A stretch of 64,000 nucleotides of DNA, taken from Pogostemon cablin (Eukaryota; Streptophyta; Magnoliopsida; Lamiales; Lamiaceae). Of this stretch, positions 36,201-47,011 are shown one piece after another (within the stretch, counting starts at the first letter, position 1; each line of letters begins with the position of its first letter). Position numbers and translations under genes: made by a program. Location: positions 16,113,117-16,177,116 of the forward strand of contig CM043009.1 in the NCBI GenBank assembly GCA_023678885.1, given 5' to 3'. A model generated the notes under the pieces. That model was given only the letters and a program-made list of their open reading frames with translations, did no database searches and had not been told where the DNA came from.

Positions 36201-36645
36201 ATTCTGCGGGTCGGGTTATATGAAAGCTTGGGGTGGAAGATTTAACTTTATTTTATTTTATTTTACCAGTGATCTTAAAAAAATAAAATAAAATCATTAG
36301 ATATAGCGTTAATTACCGAATTTCCATTCTTCCATCTATCGAGCTCACAGATCTCTCACTCTTTCCATCTCATTAATACATGGTAGATATTGATGTCATT
36401 AATTTATATAAATAAATAAATGAAGTAATGAATTAAATTAATTTTTATGTGAGTTATCATAATCATAATATAATCTTTATCTTTATATATATAATAGCAT
36501 CAAATTTACCACCTATTTTTACACTAATTTTCCCCCCAAAACTGATTTCACCACTTTTAGTTAATTAAGATTCACCTAATGGTAACTTATATCCACTGAT
36601 CTCAACCATTGATTTCTTTCAATTAAATCAACACCATTGATTAAA

Positions 36646-37299
36646 GGGGCCAACTATTTACACCCCCAAAATTACTGAACGTAGCCAAAAAATATTTAAA
36701 TTGATATAATTATCCTTATGAAATTTATATATATTCGGTTGCAATAACCGAATAGATATCTATCTTATTTATTCGGTTGCAGCAACCAAACAGAATAAAG
36801 AATTCATATATCTTATCTGTTCGTTGCAGCAACCGAACAGAACAAAACATAACAAAAAATTCATTTATCTTATGTGTTCGATTGCAGCAACCGAACAAAA
36901 CAATATTTGTGATTTTTTTAATTCATATCTATATTACCGAATAAATAAGATAACAGAAAAGTTTTATAGATATCATCATCTTTAAACAAAGATCGATGAT
37001 ATCTATAAAACTTATGTGTTATCTTATCTGTTGAGTAATTAAAAAAATCACAAATCTTGTTCTGTTCGGTTACTGCAGCAACCGAACAGATAACATGAAT
37101 GAATTCTTTGTTTTATTCGGTTGCTGCAACCGAACAGATAATAGATAAATTCTTTGTTCTGTTCAATTATTGTAGCCGAACAGTTTCTAGAACTGTTCGG
37201 TTGCAACAATCGAACAAATATAAATTTTATAAGGGTAATTATATCAATTTAAATATTTTTGGAGTACGTTCAGTAATTTTGGGGTGCAAATAGCCGCCC
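36646..37299. mobile_element. Foldback / Mutator-like element with GGTTGCNGCAACC palindromes
   Basis: The left arm (GGGGCCAACTATTTACACCC ... AAAATTACTGAACGTA ... ATTTAAATTGATATAATTA) is mirrored by the right arm (TAATTATATCAATTTAAAT ... TACGTTCAGTAATTTT ... GCAAATAGCCGCCC). The arms are about 300 bases, so nearly the whole 654 bp can fold on itself. Along both arms TTCGGTTGC.GCAACCGAA palindromes recur at least six times, for example 37116-37134. The flanks TTGATTAAA and TTCGTTAAA (36637-36645, 37300-37308) agree at 7 of 9 positions and may be an aged 9 bp target duplication. Confidence 0.75.
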
Positions 37300-37309
37300 T
37301 TCGTTAAAA

Positions 37310-37914
37310 ACCCTACATATTACTTTTCTCTCACCTAGATCTCATTGTTCAATCTTCTCTTACCTTACATCTCTCTCAACCTTCACTCCTCTTCATTCTC
37401 TGGAGAAATGTGAGAAATTGATTATTCATTTTGTGAAAGCTCTAATCATCGATTTCCTTTTGTAAATTTCTTTACTGAATCTCGATTGCATCTTGAGAAA
37501 TATTTGGTTGTATCCTTTCAAATTCGTGAAACCCTAATCGCCACAGTTTGGTATATTTGTTTTAGATTTTCTAATTGGTGAAGTTGATTTTGTGTATTTC
37601 TCTTATATTAGTGATTGCATCTAGAGAAAATCCTAAGAAAATCTCTAATATTTGTTTAGCGAATTCGTCTTTTTTTATTCAGGCGTCGATGCCTCGGGTA
37701 CGGCAATGACGGTGTTGGGGTGGAGGACGCTGGTGCAGCGGCGGTGGAAGGTGTTTGCCATGAAGAGGAATTGGAGGAGAATGATGGCGGCAAATCCGAG
37801 GAGAACGAGGAAGAGGAATATCATGATTACCATGATTACACATTTCAGAAAAAAGAGGAGGAGTTTCCTTTGGCTTTGTCGGCGTTCTTGGATGGAAATT
37901 GCCAAATTGGCATT
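37310..37914 (+). pseudogene. Unidentified captured gene start: leader, intron-like region and acidic reading frame
   Basis: Pyrimidine-rich TCTCACCTAGATCTC and CTTCACTCCTCTTCATTC sequence at 37330-37400 looks like a plant 5' leader. An open frame from 37720 starts MEDAGAAAVEGVCHEEE and runs through a strongly acidic stretch (EENEEEEYHDYHDY) to DGNCQIGI, where TAG (37915-37917) ends it. In the tandem copy that codon is TGG and the frame continues (see 42059). I do not recognise the protein. The position at the start of the captured block suggests the first exon of a host gene. Confidence 0.4.
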
Positions 37915-38139
37915 TAGGGAAAATTTAGGAATCTTAGTGGCGATTGTTTAATTGATTTATGGATGAATGAAGTGGATTTTGAGATGAGAGAGCAGAAGAT
38001 ATTTGGGGAATATAAGGAGAGGTGCCATAAGTTTTTCGTTGGTAAGAGTGAAGGTATATTTGGTTGGATTGCTTCTTCATTTTTTTTTTAAAAAAGTGAT
38101 TACAGTACTTGCATCTATTCTGCTACTTATTATGTTAAT

Positions 38140-38755
38140 CCAGATCATGCACACCACAATGGGTGATATTTTACATGCGGTTGTATCCAGAAGAATGTCC
38201 TAACAGTGGAGAACTTCACAACACATTGTAGGAATGACAATTATGACAATTAAATCTTTCACTGAATCATCAAAGGTTTCATGATTCAGACAGGAGACCC
38301 CTGGGAGATGGCACTGGTGGACAATCTATATGGGAAAGGGAATTTGAAGATTAGTTCCACAAGAGGTAAGTTCTACTTTGGTCCTTGATAGACATACACG
38401 GAGGCCGGTCAGTTATGGAATTTAGTTGCAGCTAGGATAAGCTTAAGTGTTTCTTTGTGTCTTTGAGGCTCTATATTTCCTTGAAATCGTCAAAAAATGC
38501 ATCATGTGTACGTTATTATATTGGATCTCACATGTTAGTCGACAGATGTTATGTCAATATATTCAAGGTCCAATGTTTATAAAGGTTCTGCACTTTTGCA
38601 GTTTGCGGCATGATCGACCCTTCACAGTTTCGATGGAAAAAGCTGGGCTGAACACCAATGGCTCCCAATTCTCCATTACAACGGTTGCCACTCCATGGTT
38701 GGACAACAAGCACACTATTTTTGGTAGAGTTGCTAAAGTAATGGATGTTGTACAG
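38140..38755 (+). pseudogene. CYP71: CYP71 cyclophilin domain fragment with intron (copy A)
   Basis: Two exon pieces encode the cyclophilin (peptidyl-prolyl isomerase) domain of CYP71, a nuclear WD40-cyclophilin linked to chromatin silencing. Piece 1 (38140-38365) reads, through frame breaks, HTTMGDI, LYPEECP, then KGFMIQTGDP and GDGTGGQSIWEREFED. Piece 2 (38602-38755) reads SLRHDRPFTVSM, NTNGSQF and ATPWLDNKHT through GRVAKVMDVVQ. The intron at 38366-38601 is GT-AG and splits the Ser codon of HKSLRHDRP exactly. There is an in-frame TAA at the place of a Leu codon, a frameshift after GDP and TAG for Glu before FHK. GSQFFITT of active cyclophilins reads GSQFSITT. The WD40 part is absent, so it is a non-functional capture. 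Confidence 0.85.
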
Positions 38756-39690
38756 GTACAAGCACACGGTTTCAATGGTAGAATAGAGTCTTCTACATTA
38801 TAATCCTAAAGAACAATGCAGGTTGGAGTTTAATGATATCTTTTGTACTTACTTTAGTATTGTTGTTACTTAAAAAACTTATATTTCTCTTATTCCATAG
38901 CTTTTATTGGTTTTTTGCAAAGATGGCAAGATATGATATGACTGAAATAATAATAAACATAAGGGAAATTCTAAATGATAACATAGTGGTGAAATTGAAG
39001 GTGTTGAGACTTATTTTGGATGGCCTGCCACTCTTTCGATGCCAGACAAGTGCGGATCCCATCATAGCTGCTTTTATAATATTGCAATTTTATGCATCTA
39101 GATTTTTCTTCAGTGATGCACTCCTATTTTGGGTAAACAGTGCATTTATTTTTTAGGTTTGATATTTGGCATGTAAATTTTTTAACATATTTACTCTCTT
39201 AACATGCTTCAATTGTGAAATATGTTGAGGAGATCTACATGGTCGTTTATACATCACTGATTCAATGATTGGAATAATTTTATGAAATATCATATCCTTC
39301 AAATTGATTATATGAGTTTGTTACAAGTTAAAGGAGCTTCAAGATATATAAGCCTCTTATGCTAAAAAAATAAGTACCACTACAAAAATGCCCTTTTTTT
39401 TTTTCTTCTTTTGTTATTTTCTAATTGTATTTATCCTTTGACTATCAACTGCTTTTTCAAAAAAATGCAACATGTGGCCATATGAGGAGCTACACTTCTA
39501 CTTTGTGAAAGCTTTACTTTTTTAATAAAATAATCTATTAATTTAATTTATCATTTTAATTGAGCTAGATTTAATAATGACTTCGTATTTAGTTATCATA
39601 TTTGTCATGATTTTTTTAGATTTATAAGCTAGGAACCTGGAAATTCTAAGATGATTCTTGAAGTTATTCACTTTAACTTTCCAAATTGTA

Positions 39691-39837
39691 GTACAAGAGG
39701 CTGCAATTCAAGACATTTCAAATCTACGTAATGTAGTTGAAGCATTATGCAATGAGGAAAGCTCAAAGCAGTTTTTCGTTGACCTACCGATTTGGGGGTC
39801 ACCACGAAGGCTCATGTCTGCGTTAGGTGGTCATTAG
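39691..39837 (+). pseudogene. Unidentified exon-like fragment U1 (copy A)
   Basis: An open stretch of 48 codons reads VQEAAIQDISNLRNVVEALC, then NEESSKQFFVDLPIWG and SPRRLMSALGGH before TAG. Composition and codon pattern look like real coding sequence, unlike the AT-rich surroundings. An AG acceptor lies at its left edge (TTGTAG). I do not recognise the family; another captured host exon is the likely explanation. Confidence 0.45.
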
Positions 39838-40654
39838 ACATCTTTGAAACACTGTAAGTTGTTGTTTTAACAGGAAATGTAGCAAATTAAGGAAAACTCT
39901 ATAATGGCTGCAGTTGTTCATTATGCATCTAATGTGAATCAAATAGTAGTAGTTACCACAATATTTATTATTTGATCAATCATCTTGAAGGGTGGGTACT
40001 TGGCTGAATTCATGATTGGTACAAAAAAAAAAAGAATCTGCTGAAAGCACTCTTACTGCCTACATGGCTGCTCAGGATTTTATTCGTCTTTTCTACTCTA
40101 TTATTTTATTTGACTATCAATTTATAGTTCGTGCATAAATCTTTCTGTCGATCAATGTAGTTCTTTTGGCCAATTTGATCTTCATTGTAGAATGTACTGA
40201 AATTGCTGAAAAGTTCGCAGTTGTTTCACTAGAGATATTATTTGGGCAAGGATGCAGTAGACTTCTTGCATATATCATTGACTCAAGAGGCTTTAAATTT
40301 TTGTTCTTTGAAAAATCTTTGCTCAACTAATATGAAAACGTAGGAAAGTAAGATTCAAGGAGATAAAATTGAAATGGATAGTCATAACCTTTTGAAAAGA
40401 ATTGTAATATATAATACCTATCTTTGATAAATGAAAATTACAAGCTTAACTTTTGAAAATATTACATCTCCTAATCTTAGTATCCATTATTTTCCTCTGA
40501 TTTATTTACACATTTTGTACTGATATTGATTATTTTGGGATAAACTATAAATCCTTGAAACTGATGTAATTTAGAAAATATCGTGCATGAAAAGAGATAC
40601 AAATGTCCCACAGATTTGGTATTGATGCTAATAATTCTCTTTTTGCCTTGAGCA

Positions 40655-40862
40655 ATGTGTAAAAAATTCTTAATAACTTTAATAAGTAATGGTTGGAATG
40701 CTTCAACAGTTTTCAATATGCATGTTTCTGAGTTTATGATGCTATATGGGTTGCTTTGAGGGATGCAAAACTGGATGTTTGAGAGCATGTTGTAGAGGCA
40801 TTGCGTGCTTGCCTTCACATTATTGAAAAGCACGAAACTCGATGATGTGTTCAGTAGTAAGT
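40655..40862 (+). pseudogene. TOR: TOR kinase N-terminal HEAT-repeat fragment (copy A)
   Basis: The translation includes NASTVFN.HV.EF, then IWVALRDAKLDV, a TGA where the family has Arg, and EHVVEALRACLHIIEKHETR. This matches the N-terminal HEAT region of plant TARGET OF RAPAMYCIN, the growth-controlling PI3K-like kinase. The next codons are TGA TGT GTT CAG TAG, which correspond to W R V Q W in the family. Every one of these changes is a C-to-T or G-to-A transition, as expected from deamination of methylated cytosine. The kinase domain is absent; this is a captured and decayed exon fragment. Confidence 0.8.
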
Positions 40863-41576
40863 TTGTTTTGTCAATTATGCATTGGGCAGTTTTTATGATG
40901 ATACACATTTTATTATTTTTCTTAAAATGTGGGGATACTCAATTTGTCACATATATTACCATCTAATGCTTAATCATACTTTTTGTTATAAGGGTTGAAA
41001 ATGGATAATTGTAGAGTAAGTGAATCAGCATAATACAGGTTTGGGAAGATAATTTTACGAAAGCATAAAAGTATGACATATTTTAGAATTTTATTTAAGC
41101 TGATTGAATATATTTTAAAATGTTCTGCGAAGTTACTTGCAATTATGAGCCTGTTTTAGTTCCATTTGGCTTATAACTAAAAAAATTCTTTCACTTGATA
41201 TGTAATGTAATGTATCCACAAATAATAAAACAACATAAGTAATGTATCCACAATTGTCTTTTGAAATAGGTGATTGGTTTGATTGTACTACTTTTTGGTT
41301 TCAATTCAAAACATGATGTTTTGGATCATCAATTCCAGATTAAATATTTTTATTTGAATTAATTGCAATTCTGTAACACACTGAAATACAATGAATTTAG
41401 GATTTATCCATTGAAATGCTCAGTTTCTTTATGTATATAGACACTCAAATTGAATTGAGAAACACTCACAAGCCTCTCTGTGAGTTTTCATACTGCACCA
41501 TTTATTAATGAAGTTAGAAGCAGATTGACTGAACCAATTCATCATTGTTCAACTATATGATGCTCTTACTCTGCAG

Positions 41577-41825
41577 GTTGCAACTGAACAAGTGGCTAGC
41601 ACTGGTATGGTTGCTCTTACCTATGTCCACCGAGTTACTGGTAAGGTGTAGTAATTCAGGTCTTGCACTTGGATTTTTTGAGTAACCTGTTTAATTTATT
41701 TAATGTGTTTTCTGTCAGTTGATAAGTAGTCTTTTAACATTCAATTTTCATTGGCACAGACTTCATGTAAAATAATGTCTAGGGATATTATAGCCAGCTT
41801 TGGATATGATTATGACCTCCGACAG
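41577..41825 (+). pseudogene. Unidentified exon pair U2 with consensus splice sites (copy A)
   Basis: Exon-like piece 41577-41640 is preceded by CTCTGCAG and followed by GTAAGG. Piece 41760-41825 is preceded by TTGGCACAG and followed by GTAATG. Individually open translations are VATEQVASTGMVALTYVHRV and TSCKIMSRDIIASFGYDYDL, but these two frames do not join. I do not recognise the source gene. The paired splice sites suggest captured host exons. Confidence 0.4.
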
Positions 41826-42058
41826 GTAATGTCTGCTCCATTGATAGCAAGATTCATTCAATCTTTCTGCATTTTTCGTGGGTTAAAAAAATAAAGTTAA
41901 TTGAGGAGAGTGATCATGATGCAATTGTTGTTGTCATGCATACAGCTGCGTTTATTGGTATAATTTATGTTAAATATATTATATATTTGGATAATCACTT
42001 CTATAGTTTAAATTGTTGGTGTTGTTGTATATCAGAATGACCATATATAAATGAATAT

Positions 42059-42382
42059 ATGAATGGCGGCAAATCAGAGGAGAACGAGGAAGAGGAATAT
42101 CATGATTACCATGATTACACATTTCAGAAAAAAGAGGAGGAGTTTCCTTTGGCTTTGTCGGCGTTCTTGGATGGAAATTGCCAAATTGGCATTTGGGGAA
42201 AATTTAGGAATCTTAGTGGCGATTGTTTAATTGATTTTTGGATGAATGAAGTGGATTTTGAGATGAGAGAACAGAAGATATTTGGGGAATATAAGGAGAG
42301 GTGCCATAAGTTTTTCTTTGGTAAGAGTGAAGGTATATTTGGTTGGATTGCTTCTTCATTTTTTTTTAAAAAAAGTGATTAA
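42059..42382 (+). pseudogene. Acidic unidentified frame, copy B
   Basis: This is the tandem-copy counterpart of 37784-38100. The TAG of copy A is TGG here, so the frame reads on from GNCQIGIWGKFRNL through DFWMNEVDFEMREQKIFGEY to KKSD. It therefore preserves the older state. The start codon at 42059 is created by the duplication junction. The product is unknown and probably not a real protein. Confidence 0.35.
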
Positions 42383-42418
42383 AGTACTTGCATCTATTCT
42401 GCTACTTATTATGTTAAT

Positions 42419-43034
42419 CCAGATCATGCACACCACAATGGGTGATATTTTACATGCGGTTGTATCCAGAAGAATGTCCTAACAGTGGAGAACTTCACAA
42501 CACATTGTAGGAATGACAATTATGACAATTAAATCTTTCACTGAATCATCAAAGGTTTCATGATTCAGACAGGAGACCCCTGGGAGATGGCACTGGTGGA
42601 CAATCTATATGGGAAAGGGAATTTGAAGATTAGTTCCACAAGAGGTAAGTTCTACTTTGGTCCTTGATAGACATACACGGAGGCCGGTCAGTTATGGAAT
42701 TTAGTTGCAGCTAGGATAAGCTTAAGTGTTTCTTTGTGTCTTTGAGGCTCTATATTTCCTTGAAATCGTCAAAAAATGCATCATGTGTACGTTATTATAT
42801 TGGATCTCACATGTTAGTCGACAGATGTTATGTCAATATATTCAAGGTCCAATGTTTATAAAGGTTCTGCACTTTTGCAGTTTGCGGCATGATCGACCCT
42901 TCACAGTTTCGATGGAAAAAGCTGGGCTGAACACCAATGGCTCCCAATTCTCCATTACAACGGTTGCCACTCCATGGTTGGACAACAAGCACACTGTTTT
43001 TGGTAGAGTTGCTAAAGTAATGGATGTTGTACAG
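42419..43034 (+). pseudogene. CYP71: CYP71 cyclophilin domain fragment with intron (copy B)
   Basis: Exon pieces are 42419-42644 and 42881-43034, with the same intron and the same stops and frameshift as copy A. The damage therefore predates the duplication. One difference restores a Val codon (HTVFGRV instead of HTIFGRV). Confidence 0.85.
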
Positions 43035-43969
43035 GTACAAGCACACGGTTTCAATGGTAGAATAGAGTCTTCTACATCATAATCCTAAAGAACAATGCAG
43101 GTTGGAGTTTAATGATATCTTTTGTACTTACTTTAGTATTGTTTTTACTTAAAAACTTATATTTCTCTTATTCCATAGCTTTTATTGGTTTTTTGCAAAG
43201 ATGGCAAGATATGATATGACTGAAATAATAATAAACATAAGGGAAATTCTAAATGATAACATAGTGGTGAAATTGAAGGTGTTGAGACTTATTTTGGATG
43301 GCCTGCCACTCTGTCGATGCCAGACAAGTGCGGATCCCATCATAGCTGCTTTTATAATATTGCAATTTTATGCATCTAGATTTTTCTTCAGTGATGCACT
43401 CCTATTTTGGGTAAACAGTGCATTTATTTTTTAGGTTTGATATTTGGCATGTAAATTTTTTAACATATTTACTCTCTTAACATGCTTCAATTGTGAAATA
43501 TGTTGAGGAGATCTACATGGTCGTTTATACATCACTGATTCAATGATTGGAATAATTTTATGAAATATCATATCCTTCAAATTGATTATATGAGTTTGTT
43601 ACAAGTTAAAGGAGCTTCAAGATATATAAGCCTCTTATGCTAAAAAATAAGTACCACTACAAAAATGTCCTTTTTTTTTTTTTCTTCTTTTGTTATTTTC
43701 TAATTGTATTTATCCTTTGACTATCAACTGCTTTTTCAAAAAAATGCAACATGTGGCCATATGAGGAGCTACACTTCTACTTTGTGAAAGCTTTACTTTT
43801 TTAATAAAATAATCTATTAATTTAATTTATCATTTTAATTGAGCTAGATTTAATAATGACTTCGTATTTAGTTATCATATTTGTCATGATTTTTTTAGAT
43901 TTATAAGCTAGGAACCTGGAAATTCTAAGATGATTCTTGAAGTTATTCACTTTAACTTTCCAAATTGTA

Positions 43970-44116
43970 GTACAAGAGGCTGCAATTCAAGACATTTCAA
44001 ATCTACGTAATGTAGTTGAAGCATTATGCAATGAGGAAAGCTCAAAGCAGTTTTTCGTTGACCTACCGATTTGGGGGTCACCACGAAGGCTCATGTCTGC
44101 GTTAGGTGGTCATTAG
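43970..44116 (+). pseudogene. Unidentified exon-like fragment U1 (copy B)
   Basis: By eye this is identical in translation to the fragment at 39691-39837, ending in the same TAG. It is an unknown host gene fragment. Confidence 0.45.
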
Positions 44117-44919
44117 ACATCTTTGAAACACTGTAAGTTGTTGTTTTAACAGGAAATGTAGCAAATTAAGGAAAACTCTATAATGGCTGCAGTTGTTCAT
44201 TATGCATCTAATGTGAATCAAATAGTAGTAGTTACCACAATATTTATTATTTGATCAATCATCTTGAAGGGTGGGTACTTGGCTGAGTTCATGATTGGTA
44301 CAAAAAAAAAAAAGAATCTGCTGAAAGCACTCTTACTGCCTATATGGCTGCTCAGGATTTTATTCGTCTTTTCTACTCTATTATTTTATTTGACTATCAA
44401 TTTATAGTTCGTGCATAAATCTTTCTGTCGATCAATGTAGTTCTTTTGGCCAATTTGATCTTCATTGTAGAATGTACTGAAATTGCTGAAAAGTTCGCAG
44501 TTGTTTCACTAGAGATATTATTTGGGCAAGGATGCAGTAGACTTCTTGCATATATCATTGACTCAAGAGGCTTTAAACTTTTGTTCTTTGAAAAATCTTT
44601 GCTCAACTAATATGAAAACGTAGGAAAGTAAGATTCAAGGAGATAAAATTGAAATGGATAGTCATAACCTTTTGAAAAGAATTGTAATATATAATACCTA
44701 TCTTTGATAAATGAAAATTACAAGCTTAACTTTTGAAAATATTACATCTCCTAATCTTAGTATCCATTATTTTCCTCTGATTTATTTACACATTTTGTAC
44801 TGATATTGATTATTTTGGGTTGAAACTGATGTAATTTAGAAAATATCGTGCATGAAAAGAGATACAAATGTCCCACAGATTTGGTATTGATGCTAATAAT
44901 TCTCTTTTTGCCTTGAGCA

Positions 44920-45127
44920 ATGTGTAAAAAATTCTTAATAACTTTAATAAGTAATGGTTGGAATGCTTCAACAGTTTTCAATATGCATGTTTCTGAGTTT
45001 ATGATGCTATATGGGTTGCTTTGAGGGAGGCAAAACTGGATGTTTGAGAGCATGTTGTAGAGGCATTGCGTGCTTGCCTTCACATTATTGAAAAGCACGA
45101 AACTCGATGATGTGTTCAGTAGTAAGT
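44920..45127 (+). pseudogene. TOR: TOR kinase N-terminal HEAT-repeat fragment (copy B)
   Basis: This copy carries the same stops as copy A. One visible difference replaces the Asp codon in ALRDAKL (GGATGC becomes GGAGGC). It is non-functional. Confidence 0.8.
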
Positions 45128-45841
45128 TTGTTTTGTCAATTATGCATTGGGCAGTTTTTATGATGATACACATTTTATTATTTTTCTTAAAATGTGGGGA
45201 TACTCAATTTGTCACATATATTACCATCTAATGCTTAATCATACTTTTTGTTATAAGGGTTGAAAATGGATAATTGTAGAGTAAGTGAATCAGCATAATA
45301 CAGGTTTGGGAAGATAATTTTACGAAAGCATAAAAGTATGACATATTTTAGAATTTTATTTAAGCTGATTGAATATATTTTAAAATGTTCTGCGAAGTTA
45401 CTTGCAATTATGAGCCTGTTTTAGTTCTATTTGGCTTATAACTAAAAAAATTCTTTCACTTGATCTGTAATGTAATGTATCCACAAATAATAAAACAACA
45501 TAAGTAATGTATCCACAATTGTCTTTCGAAATAGGTGATTGGTTTGATTGTACTACTTTTTGGTTTCAATTCAAAACATGATGTTTTGGATCATCAATTC
45601 CAGATTAAATATTTTTATTTGAATTAATTGCAATTCTGTAACACACTGAAATACAATGAATTTAGGATTTATCCATTGAAATGCTCAGTTTCTTTATGTT
45701 TATAGACACTCAAATTGAATTGAGAAACACTCACAAGCCTCTCTGTGAGTTTTCATACTGCACCATTTATTAATGAAGTTAGAAGCAGATTGACTGAACC
45801 AATTCATCATTGTTCAACTATATGATGCTCTTACTCTGCAG

Positions 45842-46090
45842 GTTGCAACTGAACAAGTGGCTAGCACTGGTATGGTTGCTCTTACCTATGTCCACCGAGT
45901 TACTGGTAAGGTGTAGTAATTCAGGTCTTGCACTTGGATTTTTTGAGTAACCTGTTTAATTTATTTAATGTGTTTTCTGTCAGTTGATAAGTAGTCTTTT
46001 AACATTCAATTTTCATTGGCACAGACTTCATGTAAAATAATGTCTAGGGATATTACAGCCAGCTTTGGATATGATTATGACCTCCGACAG
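45842..46090 (+). pseudogene. Unidentified exon pair U2 with consensus splice sites (copy B)
   Basis: Exon-like pieces are 45842-45905 and 46025-46090. They have the same flanking AG/GT signals as copy A, with one ATTATAGCC to ATTACAGCC change (Ile to Thr). Confidence 0.4.
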
Positions 46091-46524
46091 GTAATGTCTG
46101 CTCCATTGATAGCAAGATTCATTCAATCTTTCTGCATTTTTCGTGGGTTAAAAAAATAAAGTTAATTGAGGAGAGTGATCATGATGCAATTGTTGTTGTC
46201 ATGCATACAGCTGCGTTTATTGATATAATTTATGTTAAATATATTATATATTTGGATAATCACTTCTATAGTTTAAATTGTTGGTGTTGTTGTATATCAG
46301 AATGACCATATATAAATGAATATATGAATGATGGGGGCTTGAAATAAAATGTTTGCAAGATGATGGATCTGTGGCACATAATATGTTAGGTTATAAACAG
46401 TTAGTTTTTAAATTCTTCAACTCTTCTTTCTTTTACTTGATTGTTCATTTCAGCTGATTTCTATGTGGGCGTACTTTATAATTTGACCTCCCTGAATTTT
46501 CTTCTTATGTTTTACATTGAACAG

Positions 46525-47011
46525 ATTTTTTGAAGAGACGAGGTCAGTCGAAAGCATCAACACAGTCCCAAGAGTTTTTGAGAACTCTGCAATGTTATTA
46601 TAGTAATGCTCACGGATAATGAAAAACAAGATGCCATTAATGTGTAAGAAACAACTTTAAAACTGATCTTTCATATATCTAACTAGCAAAATGTTGCTTT
46701 TATTAATTATGCTTAATTTTTCATTAGAAGTTTTTTTACAATAAGGCTAGAAGTTTTTTCATTTTAATTTTATCTAACTAGAAGTTTTTTCACTTTACTC
46801 TTGAGTCCAAACTTGCCTTTTTTTTTTTTTGCCAATCATGCTATTTTGTGTATATATTTCCTGATCAACTTGAATAAGATGCAATGTATCATTATTTGTT
46901 TATGCTTATAGGCTGAGCTTGGGAAGTTCAAAGCAGTCCAATTTGATGGGTTCTTTCTCAAGGGGTCAGGGATAGTTCTATTTAATGATTTCTTGGGGTA
47001 CATCAAAGAAG
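46525..47011 (+). pseudogene. Unidentified exon pair U3/U4 downstream of the duplication
   Basis: Piece U3 (46525-46643) is bounded by TTGAACAG and GTAAG. Its frames read FFEETRSVESINTVPRVFEN and, after a stop and shift, VIVMLTDNEKQDAINV. Piece U4 (46912-47011) is bounded by TTATAG and GTTAG and reads AELGKFKAVQFDGFFLKGSG then IVLFNDFLGYIKEG without a stop. They look like two exons of one captured gene that I cannot name. They are single-copy, lying just outside copy B. Confidence 0.4.

Larger units (their letters stand above)
37784..42062 (+). repeat. 4.28 kb direct tandem duplication, copy A
   Basis: The sequence from ATGGCGGCAAATC at 37784 recurs from 42063 with a constant offset of 4279 bases at first, falling to about 4265 after small deletions. 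By eye the copies are about 98-99% identical. The copy holds the acidic frame, the CYP71 fragment, unidentified fragment U1, the TOR fragment and two U2 exons. The breakpoints share GAATGATGG (at about 37782 and 46326), which suggests microhomology-mediated duplication. Confidence 0.95.
42063..46330 (+). repeat. 4.28 kb direct tandem duplication, copy B
   Basis: This is the second copy of 37784-42062 in the same orientation. It lacks about 15 bases near 44819 (ATAAACTATAAATCC in copy A) and has other single-base differences, such as ACTGTTTTTGG for ACTATTTTTGG in the CYP71 piece. It ends at ATATATGAATGATGGGGG, where copy A instead runs into copy B. Confidence 0.95.

Noticed and set aside
36646..37299. 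Regularly spaced GGTTGC..GCAACC motifs considered as a CRISPR-like array
   Set aside because: The motifs are palindromic, unevenly spaced and arranged as a large inverted repeat in plant nuclear DNA, so a foldback element explains them.
38549..38775. Minus-strand frames over the CYP71 fragment (and tandem copies)
   Set aside because: They are shadows of the cyclophilin coding sequence on the plus strand.
40477..40908. 143-residue minus-strand frame (and its tandem copy at 44757-45173)
   Set aside because: It is antisense to the TOR fragment; its length comes from AT-rich sequence, and the plus-strand similarity explains the region.
37784..46330. Tandem copies considered as two functional cyclophilin genes
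   Set aside because: Both copies share stops and a frameshift, lack the WD40 half of CYP71 and are followed by unrelated fragments.
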